The notes under the pieces were generated by a model that was not told where the DNA came from, ran no database searches, and saw only the letters and a program-made list of their open reading frames with translations. From Deferribacteraceae bacterium UBA6793 (GTDB lineage Bacteria > Chrysiogenota > Deferribacteres > Deferribacterales > Geovibrionaceae), in NCBI GenBank assembly GCA_002452405.1, contig DKFP01000005.1, positions 1 to 64,000 on the forward strand: a DNA stretch of 64,000 bases, in the 5' to 3' direction. The position numbers and the translations under genes are program-made. Positions 33,761 through 41,683 of this stretch are shown here, piece by piece (within the stretch, counting starts at the first letter, position 1; each line of letters starts with the position of its first letter).

Positions 33761-34428
33761 ATGTCTGCTCTGTATCCTATTTTCGGTACTGATTTTATGA
33801 ATGAACCCTTATCTCCGAGTTTTTTACGGAGAGATGAAACGTGTGTGTCCACAGTTCTTGTGTATACGTCGGATTCGTATCCCCACACGGCGTTGAGAAT
33901 CTGGTTTCTGGTGAAGACCCTTTTCGGGTGTTTCAGAAGCATGAGAAGAAGTTCATACTCCTTATTAGTAAGGCTCACGTCCTCTCCGTCAACCGTAACC
34001 GTGTAGTTGCCGGTATCAATATTGATACCGTTTATGGATATCACTTTCGATTTTATGGCGGGGTTTCTGCGCAGTATGGCGTTTATCTTTGCGATGAGTA
34101 TTTTGATGCTGAACGGCTTCGTAAGGTAGTCGTCCGCGCCCATCTCAAGTCCGTTTATGATATCCTGCTCGGTGTTCTTTGCCGATATGATGATAATCGG
34201 CACACCGGAGAATTTTTTATTGTTGCGCACAATCTGCAAAAACTGCATCCCTTTCAGTCCGGGAAGCATGAGATCCAGAAGGATGATATCCACGTCGTTG
34301 TTTTCGAGGTGGATAAGACCTTCGTTTGCGTTGTCGAAACAGATGGTTTCGCAGTTTTCTTTAGAAAGGTTATAGGAGATCAGATCTCTTATCTCCTCGT
34401 GGTCTTCAATGACAAGGACTTTTATCAT
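33757..34428 (-). CDS. phoB: PhoB-like response regulator
   Basis: 223 residues of OmpR/PhoB type. Receiver domain: acidic pair EDHEE near residue 8, phosphorylation Asp in IILLDLMLPG (about residue 52) and the Lys of LTKPF near 101. The C-terminal winged helix has SLTNKEYELLLMLLKHPKRV, the recognition helix YTRTVDTHVSSLRKKLG and the wing KSVPKIGYRADI. It overlaps both phoU and phoR by 4 bases (ATGA each), giving tight coupling. Its likely binding sites are the 11-bp repeats upstream of phoU and the symporter. Confidence 0.95.
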   Translation of the reverse strand: MIKVLVIEDHEEIRDLISYNLSKENCETICFDNANEGLIHLENNDVDIILLDLMLPGLKGMQFLQIVRNNKKFSGVPIIIISAKNTEQDIINGLEMGADDYLTKPFSIKILIAKINAILRRNPAIKSKVISINGINIDTGNYTVTVDGEDVSLTNKEYELLLMLLKHPKRVFTRNQILNAVWGYESDVYTRTVDTHVSSLRKKLGDKGSFIKSVPKIGYRADI

Positions 34429-35105
34429 GCTTCCTCCTCTTCAACGTTGATTACGGTGTGGCGGATAATCTTGCCCTCAACCATGTAGTAGACCATTTCC
34501 GCAATGTTTGTCGCGTGGTCGGCTATTCTTTCCAGTCGGCGGGAGATATTCAGCAGAGAAAGCACTGTGTGCAGTTTGCTCACATCTTCCATTGTGTATG
34601 TCAGAAGCTCTCTCATGACCTGATCGTGGAGCTGGTCTATTATATCGTCACGTTTAATAACGTCGAAAGCCATCTTGGTATCGGAGTTAAAGAAAGCCTC
34701 CAAAGCGTCGTGTATCATGCCTGTCGCTATGTCCGCCATCTTTGGTATGTCAATGTAGGGTTTAAGCTGGGGTTGTTCGGAAAGTTTGATAGAGTCGCGG
34801 CATATGCTGACCGCGTGGTCGCCAACGCGCTCGATATCAGTAATTATGCGTGTTGCTGTGATGATATATCTGAGGTCTACTGCTTTCGGTTCGAAAAGCG
34901 CCAGCATTTTTACACAGTGCTCGTCGATGTCAACGTCCAGCCTGTCGAGTCTTTCGTCAATCTCGATAACGGAAAGGGCAAGTTCCTGATCGCGGTTCAC
35001 AAGTGATTTTATGGATTCCGCAACCATTCTTGTTGCTGTGGTCGCCATCTCCGCGAGCATACCTTTGAGCTGGATGTATTCTTTTTCGTGTCTGAATGCT
35101 GTCAT
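34425..35105 (-). CDS. phoU: PhoU phosphate-signalling protein
   Basis: 226 residues made of two three-helix bundles. Both PhoU metal motifs can be seen: DIERVGDHAVSICRDS near residue 90 and RLERIADHATNIAEMVYYM near 195 (E-x3-D-H-x3-I/N). In the family it binds metal and dampens PhoR kinase activity when phosphate is plentiful. It is the first gene of the phoU-phoB-phoR operon, an unusual order since phoU normally ends the pst operon. GAGGTG lies 7 bases before the ATG, and a four-fold PhoB-box-like array lies about 105 bases upstream. Confidence 0.96.
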   Translation of the reverse strand: MTAFRHEKEYIQLKGMLAEMATTATRMVAESIKSLVNRDQELALSVIEIDERLDRLDVDIDEHCVKMLALFEPKAVDLRYIITATRIITDIERVGDHAVSICRDSIKLSEQPQLKPYIDIPKMADIATGMIHDALEAFFNSDTKMAFDVIKRDDIIDQLHDQVMRELLTYTMEDVSKLHTVLSLLNISRRLERIADHATNIAEMVYYMVEGKIIRHTVINVEEEEA

Positions 35106-35210
35106 ATTTTCTCACCTCATTAATACCGAAGGAGTTTGTGTATTTGCCAGTATAACATTAATTACGGCAAATTGAACCCTTTCGGCTTCTGCACAACAAT
35201 AATTAAGTTG

Positions 35211-35250
35211 TGTAAGATGTCTGTGAAACTAATGTCAAAGAAATGTAAAA
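35211..35250 (-). promoter_or_regulatory. Four-fold PhoB box array upstream of phoU
   Basis: Read on the plus strand, TGTAAGA (35211), TGTGAAA (35222), TGTCAAA (35233) and TGTAAAA (35244) recur exactly every 11 bases; on the coding (minus) strand these are TTTTACA, TTTGACA, TTTCACA and TCTTACA with 4-base spacers. Two such repeats make one Pho box, so this is a double box. Possible -10 boxes are TATTGT (35202-35197) or TATACT (35154-35149). Confidence 0.7.
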
Positions 35251-35264
35251 TTATTGGTTTTGTG

Positions 35265-35996
35265 TCAGAAAGTGCGTGTTTTGTTCAGGATGGTGACGTG
35301 TTCGGCAACCGCTTTTCCGATCACGGAGAGAAGAAGCTGAACCTCCCTTTCGGTGAAATTTTTCGATTCGGTCATAAGCCGCAGCTCTTCGAATATTTTG
35401 TCAGGATTCTGAGCGTTAAGACATCCGAAGGTGTCCAGAAAAATACGCATCTTGCCTATAAAAGCGTCTATCAGCTTTCTGTCTGCATATTTTATATCGG
35501 TTTCAGGTGTTTTGTTGGGAGTGTTCTTTATCTCCCACAGAACCACAAGTACTGCCTGCGCAAGGTTCATGCTGGGGAACACATCGGATGTATCCAGACT
35601 GACAAATCTGTGGCAGGAGGAAAGCTGCGTGTTTGAAAGCCCCGCCTTTTCGTTCCCGAAAAGAAGTCCGGCTGTCATGCCTTTGGATGTGATATCTGCG
35701 AGTGTGTTTTTCAATTCAGAAAGTGGAATATGGAGCCCTTCAGTTGCTGGCGTGCGCATACTGATACCTATTATCTTGTCAGAACCTGTCAGAAGGTTGT
35801 CAAAATCTTTCGCATGGCGGGCATTCTGAAGGATATTCTCCGCTGCCAGTGCGTATTTAAGCGCGGTTGGATGGAGCCTGTCCAGTTTTCCGTAATATGA
35901 GAGGTCTGAGAAGCCGGTATTCGCCATTGCGCGGGCTATGAAGCCCAGATTGACAGCTCCCTCAGGATTTGCGAGCAGAACCCTTATACCATTCAA
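35265..35996 (-). CDS. TrmJ-like SPOUT RNA methyltransferase
   Basis: 243 residues. The SPOUT (SpoU) motifs are visible: motif 1 LANPEGAVNLGFIARAMANTGF, motif 2 AGLLFGNEKAGLSNTQL, and motif 3 FPSMNLAQAVLVVLWEI. TrmJ in E. coli 2'-O-methylates position 32 of tRNAs; length and the C-terminal helical tail fit. Motif 1 has Pro-Glu-Gly where TrmJ usually reads NxGxxxR, with Arg preserved in FIARAM. The start is TTG (35996), which is two bases after the SLT stop and has AGGA nine bases upstream. It is the second gene of the SLT operon. Confidence 0.88.
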   Translation of the reverse strand: MNGIRVLLANPEGAVNLGFIARAMANTGFSDLSYYGKLDRLHPTALKYALAAENILQNARHAKDFDNLLTGSDKIIGISMRTPATEGLHIPLSELKNTLADITSKGMTAGLLFGNEKAGLSNTQLSSCHRFVSLDTSDVFPSMNLAQAVLVVLWEIKNTPNKTPETDIKYADRKLIDAFIGKMRIFLDTFGCLNAQNPDKIFEELRLMTESKNFTEREVQLLLSVIGKAVAEHVTILNKTRTF

Positions 35997-35997
35997 A

Positions 35998-36711
35998 TCA
36001 GCTTGTCCTGTTGGATATTCTCAGGATTCTTTCATAGTTGGTCATAACCGCTCTGTAATACTTTTCCGATACGTTTCCGCCGCTGCGTATCTGTTTCTGA
36101 AGGTTGCCCGGACCCATGTTATAGGCTATCAGAGCATATTTCTGATTGTCATACTTGTTCAGAAGGTATGCCAGATAGCTTATCCCTATGCGGATGTTTT
36201 TTTGTGGATCGAAAAGGTCGGAACGGTTTTCAAGGTTGATGTTGTCGTGCATGTCGGAAACATAGAAGGCTGTGCCGGGGAGAACCTGCATAAAACCCAC
36301 CGCTCCCTTGTTCGAGACGACATGTCTGCGGAATGAACTCTCCGTCTTGATAACCGCCAGAACCAGATACGGGTCTATGCCCTTTTCAAAAGATTCCGAA
36401 GCTATGAGGTAGGCGAAGTCCATATAGTTCATACCGCCTGTATTGGGACGGTATATTTCCAGTACGTTTTTGATGTCCATAACCAGAGCTGCGAACGAAA
36501 GCCTGCGTTTTTCGTTTTCCAGACTGTTTGAAAACTGTCTGTAACTCTCTGAATCGATGTTATTTTCTGAGCTTATTCTGTCAACTGTTGAGCTGATCGC
36601 GGTGAGATAGACCACGTTCATAATAAGAAATCCGAAAACAACAATTGTTATGGACACAAAGAGTGCTGCCAGAGTATTCTGTGCCCTATTAGTAATTCGT
36701 ATGTTTAACAT
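35998..36711 (-). CDS. Membrane-anchored lytic transglycosylase (SLT domain)
   Basis: 237 residues from ATG 36711. One N-terminal transmembrane helix (about 16-40, LFVSITIVVFGFLIMNVVYL) and a spacer put the enzyme in the periplasm. The SLT domain runs from about residue 110: catalytic Glu in VIKTESSFRRHVVSNKGAVG, then FMQVLPGT and the ALIAYNMGPG segment. It cuts the MurNAc-GlcNAc bond with formation of 1,6-anhydro ends. A longer frame to 36795 would extend into the divergent sfsA region. GGGA before the ATG is a weak ribosome site. Confidence 0.92.
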   Translation of the reverse strand: MLNIRITNRAQNTLAALFVSITIVVFGFLIMNVVYLTAISSTVDRISSENNIDSESYRQFSNSLENEKRRLSFAALVMDIKNVLEIYRPNTGGMNYMDFAYLIASESFEKGIDPYLVLAVIKTESSFRRHVVSNKGAVGFMQVLPGTAFYVSDMHDNINLENRSDLFDPQKNIRIGISYLAYLLNKYDNQKYALIAYNMGPGNLQKQIRSGGNVSEKYYRAVMTNYERILRISNRTS

Positions 36712-36812
36712 GATTCCCGATAGTTTTGTGTTTTGAGCATATTGATGACTACAAAATATTAGCCGGAGCGGCAAAAGTAAAGGGAAATTTTCCAAACGAA
36801 GGCAGGGCGCAG

Positions 36813-37505
36813 ATGTACAGATACCCCAAGTTATTGAGAGGAAAGTTCATAAAAAGATATAAAAGATTTTTCACAGACGTGCTGATTGAGGGCGAAATTG
36901 TCACCGCACATAATCCAAATACAGGTACCATGAAGTGTATTGTTCAGGAGGGCAGGGATGTTATCCTCTCTGTTTCAGACAACCCCGACCGGAAGTTGAA
37001 ATATACACTGGAAGGCTTTCTGGTTGACGGCAAATGGGTGCTGACAAACACTATACTTATGAATACCGTTGTTAAACGCGGGATACTTGATAACGAAGTT
37101 GAGGAGCTTAAAGACTGTACGGCTCTCAAAAGCGAATATAAATTCGGCGACGGGCGCATAGATTTTTACGGTGAGCGGGCAGGGGGAAGGTTTATTGCCG
37201 AGGTGAAGAACGCCACGCTTTTCGACGATGAATACTGTATGTTTCCGGATGCGGTTACAGAGCGCGGACGAAAACATATTGGGCTGCTGCTGGATGCAAT
37301 GGAGCAGGGATATACGCCTTATATGATATATGTGTGTCAGGTGGACAGACCGTTTTTCCGCGCCGCGCATGAGATCGACCCGAAATATTCGGAGGCGCTT
37401 GATGATGCCTGCGGAAAAGGGCTGAACGTAATAACAGTCATGACTGATTTCGATATCGAAAAGGGAGAGGTTCGGCTCGTCAGGGGTGGACGTTTCAGCC
37501 GCTGA
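36813..37505 (+). CDS. sfsA: SfsA-family DNA/RNA nuclease-like protein
   Basis: 230 residues. The N-terminal OB-like region (RGKFIKRYKRFFTDVLIEGE, AHNPNTGTMKCIV) is followed by the nuclease-like core: KSEYKFGDGRIDFYG, then the acidic-lysine motif FIAEVKNATLFDDEYCMFPD and RGRKHIGLLLDAMEQG. SfsA was named for effects on sugar fermentation and later described as a DNA-binding/PD-(D/E)xK-like protein. Start ATG 36813 is the first consistent with family length; AGGGCG is a weak ribosome site. It is divergent from the SLT gene, with 101 bases between them, and ends in repeat copy F. Confidence 0.9.
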   Translation: MYRYPKLLRGKFIKRYKRFFTDVLIEGEIVTAHNPNTGTMKCIVQEGRDVILSVSDNPDRKLKYTLEGFLVDGKWVLTNTILMNTVVKRGILDNEVEELKDCTALKSEYKFGDGRIDFYGERAGGRFIAEVKNATLFDDEYCMFPDAVTERGRKHIGLLLDAMEQGYTPYMIYVCQVDRPFFRAAHEIDPKYSEALDDACGKGLNVITVMTDFDIEKGEVRLVRGGRFSR

Positions 37506-37568
37506 GACAAAGGGGTTCGCAGAGACATTTTTTTGTCTTCGCGAGGGCTTTATGCCCGAAGCGATCTC
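37504..37568. repeat. Intergenic palindromic repeat, family 1, copy F
   Basis: Starts at the sfsA stop codon: GAGACAAAGGGGTTCGCAGAG, inner GTCTTCGCGAGG, ending CGAAGCGATCTC. It lies between the convergent sfsA and holA genes. Confidence 0.8.
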
Positions 37569-37601
37569 ATATTAGTTTGATTTTGTCCTCTCGTTAACGA
37601 C

Positions 37602-38507
37602 TCAGAGCAGACCGATGAGACGGGTAAGATATCCCTCGTCGTCCGTCTGTCCGGTCTTCACCATATAGTCAAGCTCGGCGAACACACCGAAAAGGTTGGT
37701 AAGCTCGTGACGCTTCCACGCTTTCGCTCCGGTCTTTATCCTGTCCAGCAGAAAGAAGCGGTTCTCTTTGACCATATCCTTCGAAACCTGCATACCGTAA
37801 ACGTCGCGCATCCGCTTGAACAGCAGGTTTATCAGTATCCTCAGGTTCTCGCCGGACTCTATGAATTCCGTCAGCAGAACGAAACATTCCTTCCGCTTTC
37901 TGTATGTGAAATTATCTATGAAAACGAATATGTTGTCCTGACGTTTTGCTGTAATGGCTTTGAGAATGTCGGACTGGTTTTCCGGTTTCTTATATGCGAA
38001 AAAGGCTGTGAGTTTATCAACTTCACTCTTGACCATGGACAGGTTGCCGTCAAAAAGCTCGTTTATCTGCCCCGCTGCGGATGTATCTATTTTGAAACCG
38101 GCATCGGAGAACATTCGGATAACTTTGCCGGTGATATCCTGTTTTTTGCTCTCTTCTACCAGAAGGTTGAAGCCAGTGGCGGCAAGCACCTCCGATAGTT
38201 TCTTATCGGTTTTGGTCTCTTCCGTCATTATTATAATGGATGATTCGATGCAGTTTGCGCAGCTTTTTACAAAGGCTGCCTTGTCCTTAACGTCACCGAA
38301 TGATTTAACTACCGCCGCTTTGGACTCGCTGAAAAGCGGAGCGGAGCTGATGAAACCGAAAAATGAACCGCCGGAGAGTTCTTCGGGGTTGAAGGTTTCC
38401 GTTTCGCAGTCCTCTATCTTTTCCAGTATCTTTTTCGACTGCTCGTCCTGAAAAAAGCTGCTTCCGGCTATATACCAGAAGGGCTTACCTGAGGTTTTCA
38501 AACTCAT
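37602..38507 (-). CDS. holA: DNA polymerase III delta subunit
   Basis: 301 residues. The clamp-loader delta subunit pattern is recognisable: an N-terminal PFWYIAGSSFFQDEQSKKIL (the FxxxGxxxFL region), SFGDVKDKAAFVKSC, the helical lid (DISAAGQINELFDGNLSMV-type middle domain), and the C-terminal helical collar ending DDEGYLTRLIGLL. It has no Walker A, as expected for delta. I start at ATG 38507; a TTG at 38522 is possible. Either overlaps the end of lptE (23 or 38 bases). The order leuS-lptE-holA is widely conserved and supports the call. Confidence 0.9.
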   Translation of the reverse strand: MSLKTSGKPFWYIAGSSFFQDEQSKKILEKIEDCETETFNPEELSGGSFFGFISSAPLFSESKAAVVKSFGDVKDKAAFVKSCANCIESSIIIMTEETKTDKKLSEVLAATGFNLLVEESKKQDITGKVIRMFSDAGFKIDTSAAGQINELFDGNLSMVKSEVDKLTAFFAYKKPENQSDILKAITAKRQDNIFVFIDNFTYRKRKECFVLLTEFIESGENLRILINLLFKRMRDVYGMQVSKDMVKENRFFLLDRIKTGAKAWKRHELTNLFGVFAELDYMVKTGQTDDEGYLTRLIGLL

Positions 38508-38979
38508 ATCTGAAATCTTCAAGGGCTGTTCTGACAGCCTGACGTATTGCGTCGTTTCTGTTCGCCAGCGAACTGGAAAGTGATGACGTTTGGCTGTAGG
38601 TCACTGTTGAAGCGAAATTACGCGAATATTTGTTTGCACCGGTTTTATCCTTAACAACAACATTGACGACGACGGAAAGGTCAAAAGTTGCTGTCTGACC
38701 GGACGTAAGTTTAACCGCTGAGGCTGAAGTTACGTTCGTAAGAGTGATGTAGCCTATGTTATCTGTCGTATCCTTTCTGCCCAATGCGTTGATGGATGCG
38801 AAGTATGACTTCACTTCGTTTGTGAAAAGCTGATCCACATCAACTTCTTTAGAGGTGTTTTCTATGGAAGCGGGATATATGGCGAATGAAGCCTTTCTTC
38901 CCGTCAGGGCTATCTTATAGCCGCATCCGTAAACAAAAAGCGTTATCAGAAGAACGGAAAGAAGGGCTTTCTTTTTCAT
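38485..38979 (-). CDS. lptE: LPS-assembly lipoprotein LptE-like
   Basis: 164 residues with a lipoprotein signal (KKKALLSVLLITLFVYGCGY, Cys at residue 19 preceded by Val-Tyr-Gly). The mature part has the LptE pattern: SFAIYPASIENTSKEVDVDQ, then YFASINALGR, TATFDLSVVVNVVVKDKTG and a C-terminal helix RTALEDFRYEF. It would plug the LptD barrel in the outer membrane. Sequence similarity in this family is low, so the assignment rests partly on the leuS-lptE-holA gene order. It starts one base after the leuS stop. Confidence 0.85.
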   Translation of the reverse strand: MKKKALLSVLLITLFVYGCGYKIALTGRKASFAIYPASIENTSKEVDVDQLFTNEVKSYFASINALGRKDTTDNIGYITLTNVTSASAVKLTSGQTATFDLSVVVNVVVKDKTGANKYSRNFASTVTYSQTSSLSSSLANRNDAIRQAVRTALEDFRYEFENLR

Positions 38980-38980
38980 G

Positions 38981-41533
38981 TTATTTCACCACGAAGTTGA
39001 CCAGTTTATTGGGAACGTATATCTTTTTCACAAAGGTTACGTTCTCTGTGTATTTTGCCACGTTTTCGTTGGCAAGGGCAATATCAAAAACGTCGTCCTG
39101 CTTCATATCTCTTGAAACGTTGATCTGTCCTCTGAGTTTACCGTTGACCTGAACAGCAACGACAATCTCGTCTTTAACGGTGTGTGCTACGTCAAATTTC
39201 ATCCATTCGGCTCTGGATATCAGTCCTTCCATACCTGCCATCTCCCACAGTTCTTCGCAGAGGTGCGGTGTGAACGGGGCAAGGAGTTTTACGAGCGTCA
39301 CCAGACACTCTTTAAAGAGTGCCTTATGCCCGTCCTTGATCTGAGATTCGGCAGCATAAAGGCTGTTTACGAACTCCATCATAGCCGCAACAGCGGTGTT
39401 GAGCTGATAACGTTCGATATCTTCCGTAACCTTTTTAACTGTTGAGTGCAGGGCGAAAAGCAGCTCTTTTGTGAGCGCATCGTCAGCAGAACCGGACTGT
39501 TCGGTCTTAATAAGCTCAAGGTTGTTGAAAACAAGCCTGTATACTCTGTTCAGGAACCTGAAAGAGCCTTCAACACCGGAATCGCTCCACTCAAGCTCTC
39601 TTTCGGGCGGGCTTGCAAAGAGGATGAACAGCCTTGCTGTGTCCGCGCCGTATGTCTGTATGAGCTTATTGGGGTCGATAACGTTCTTTTTGGATTTGGA
39701 CATTTTTTCAACGCGCCCGATGGTGACGTCTGCGCCGCATTTTGCGCATTTGCCGTCTTTTGACTCTTCTGGGAAGAGCCAGCCGTCGTTAGGGCATTTG
39801 TATGTCTCTTTGCAGACCATTCCCTGCGTAAGCAGTCTTTTGAACGGCTCGTCGATGGAGACGTAGCCGAGATCCCGCAGCACTTTTGTGTAAAAGCGTG
39901 CATAGAGCAGGTGGAGGATGGCGTGTTCGATACCGCCGATGTACTGGTCAACGTTCATCCAGTAGTTTGCATCGTCCTTGTTAAAGGGTGCAGTCTCGCA
40001 TTTCGGTGAAGTGTATCTGAGGAAATACCATGATGATTCCATAAAGGTGTCCATGGTATCGGTTTCACGTCTTGCGGGTTTGCCGCATTTGGGGCATGTG
40101 GTGTTTACGAATGATTCAACCTTGTCCAGCGGGTTTCCGCGCATTTCGGGGTTAAAATCCACATCCGGCAGTTTTACCGGAAGCTGGTCGAATGGCACGG
40201 GTACGCTCCCGCAGCAGTCGCACTGGATGAAGGGGATAGGCGCTCCCCAATATCTCTGGCGTGATATCTGCCAGTCGCGCAGACGGTAGTTGACCGTGCT
40301 TTTGCCGAGATTGTGGCTGTCCAGATAGTCCACTATCGCTTTCTTGGCGGATTCGTTGTCCGTTCCGTCGAAAGTGCCGGAGTTTACCAGCTTACCTGCA
40401 CCTGTGTAGGCTTCGGTCATTGTCTCAAGCTCAAGCCCGTCTTTGGGCATTATAACTATTTTCAGTTCGCAGCCGTACTTTTTAGCAAATTCAAAGTCCC
40501 TCTGGTCGTGTGCGGGAACAGCCATAACGGCTCCTGTTCCGTAGTCCATGAGAACGAAGTTCGCAAGGAAGATGGGCATGTGGTATCCGTTGACCGGATT
40601 GATGGCGTATCTTCCTGTGAAAACACCTTTTTTCTCTTTGTCGTCTGCCATGCGGTTTATCTTGTCGTCTTTCAGTATGGAATCGATGAACTCAAGTCCC
40701 TCTTTTTCCTGCTCCGTTCCGGCGAGGAGTGACTTTGCCATTTGGTGTTCGGGGGCAAGGGACATAAAAGTTGCGCCGAAGAGCGTATCGGGGCGTGTTG
40801 TGAACACGGTTATCTTTTCATCCGAATGGGTGAGGGCGAAGTTGATTTCGGCACCGTATGATTTGCCTATCCAGTTCTGCTGCATCGTGAGAACCTTTGA
40901 AGGCCATCCGTCCATGGTGTCGGTACATTCGAGGAGTTCGTCAGCGTAATCGGTTATTTTCAGATACCAGCCGTCAAGTTCTTTTATGCGTACGTCATGT
41001 CCGCAGCGCCAGCATTTGCCGTCCTCAACCTGTTCGTTGGCAAGAACGGTGTTGCAGTCGTCGCACCAGTTAAGCAGAGATTTCTTTTTATACACCAGTC
41101 CTTTTTCATACATCTGTATGAATACCATCTGCTCCCATCTGTAATATTCGGGTTCGCAGGTGGCAACTTCTCTGTCCCAGTCATACGACAGACCGAGCTT
41201 TTTAAGCTGTGTCTTCATATAGCTGATGTTGGATTTTGTCCAGACGGCGGGGTGTGTTGAATTCTCTATTGCTGCGTTTTCCGCGGGCAGACCAAACGCA
41301 TCCCACCCCATGGGGTGAAGTACGTTGAAGCCCTGCATGAATTTATATCGGGAGATCACGTCGCCTATTGCATAGTTGCGAACGTGTCCCATATGTATTT
41401 TACCTGAAGGATAGGGAAACATTTCGAGACAATAGAATTTTTCTTTATTTTTATCTGTTTCGACTTTGAAGAGTTTTTTATCTTCCCAGATTTTCTGCCA
41501 TTTTTCTTCGATTTCCAAAGGGGTGTATTTCAT
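38981..41533 (-). CDS. leuS: Leucyl-tRNA synthetase
   Basis: 850 residues, class I. The ATP-site motifs are SGKIHMGHVRNYAIGDV (HIGH-like) near residue 45 and KMSKSKKNVIDP (KMSKS). The editing domain is present (TTRPDTLFGATFMSLAPEHQ, MAVPAHDQRDFEFAKK) as is a zinc-ribbon pair (CDDCNTVLANEQVEDGKCWRC). A second Cys4 cluster appears near the KMSKS side (CPNDGWLFPEESKDGKCAKC). The C-terminus ends KKIYVPNKLVNFVVK, as is normal. It heads the leuS-lptE-holA operon and has its own promoter at 41578-41606. Confidence 0.99.
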   Translation of the reverse strand: MKYTPLEIEEKWQKIWEDKKLFKVETDKNKEKFYCLEMFPYPSGKIHMGHVRNYAIGDVISRYKFMQGFNVLHPMGWDAFGLPAENAAIENSTHPAVWTKSNISYMKTQLKKLGLSYDWDREVATCEPEYYRWEQMVFIQMYEKGLVYKKKSLLNWCDDCNTVLANEQVEDGKCWRCGHDVRIKELDGWYLKITDYADELLECTDTMDGWPSKVLTMQQNWIGKSYGAEINFALTHSDEKITVFTTRPDTLFGATFMSLAPEHQMAKSLLAGTEQEKEGLEFIDSILKDDKINRMADDKEKKGVFTGRYAINPVNGYHMPIFLANFVLMDYGTGAVMAVPAHDQRDFEFAKKYGCELKIVIMPKDGLELETMTEAYTGAGKLVNSGTFDGTDNESAKKAIVDYLDSHNLGKSTVNYRLRDWQISRQRYWGAPIPFIQCDCCGSVPVPFDQLPVKLPDVDFNPEMRGNPLDKVESFVNTTCPKCGKPARRETDTMDTFMESSWYFLRYTSPKCETAPFNKDDANYWMNVDQYIGGIEHAILHLLYARFYTKVLRDLGYVSIDEPFKRLLTQGMVCKETYKCPNDGWLFPEESKDGKCAKCGADVTIGRVEKMSKSKKNVIDPNKLIQTYGADTARLFILFASPPERELEWSDSGVEGSFRFLNRVYRLVFNNLELIKTEQSGSADDALTKELLFALHSTVKKVTEDIERYQLNTAVAAMMEFVNSLYAAESQIKDGHKALFKECLVTLVKLLAPFTPHLCEELWEMAGMEGLISRAEWMKFDVAHTVKDEIVVAVQVNGKLRGQINVSRDMKQDDVFDIALANENVAKYTENVTFVKKIYVPNKLVNFVVK

Positions 41534-41577
41534 TTAAGAGCCTCCGATTGCTGAGAGTAAAAACTATCAAAAATAGG

Positions 41578-41606
41578 TTAATATATCAAGAATTATTGAG
41601 GTGCAA
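41578..41606 (-). promoter_or_regulatory. Promoter of leuS
   Basis: On the minus strand: TTGCAC (41606-41601), 17-base spacer, TATTAA (41583-41578), about 45 bases before the start codon. Confidence 0.55.
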
Positions 41607-41649
41607 TTTAAATGACACTTTTTTTCTTTTTTGCTTAAACAAAAACTGC

Positions 41650-41655
41650 TATAAT
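41650..41655 (+). promoter_or_regulatory. -10 element of the HD-GYP operon
   Basis: TATAAT, 28 bases before the start codon; the region 17 bases upstream is only a T-run, so the -35 is poor. Confidence 0.45.
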
Positions 41656-41683
41656 ACATAAAATATCAAACAGGGCTGCCTTA

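Noticed and set aside
35106..35264. tRNA or small RNA gene in the gap upstream of phoU
   Set aside because: No cloverleaf pattern; the sequence is explained by promoter elements and the 11-bp repeats.
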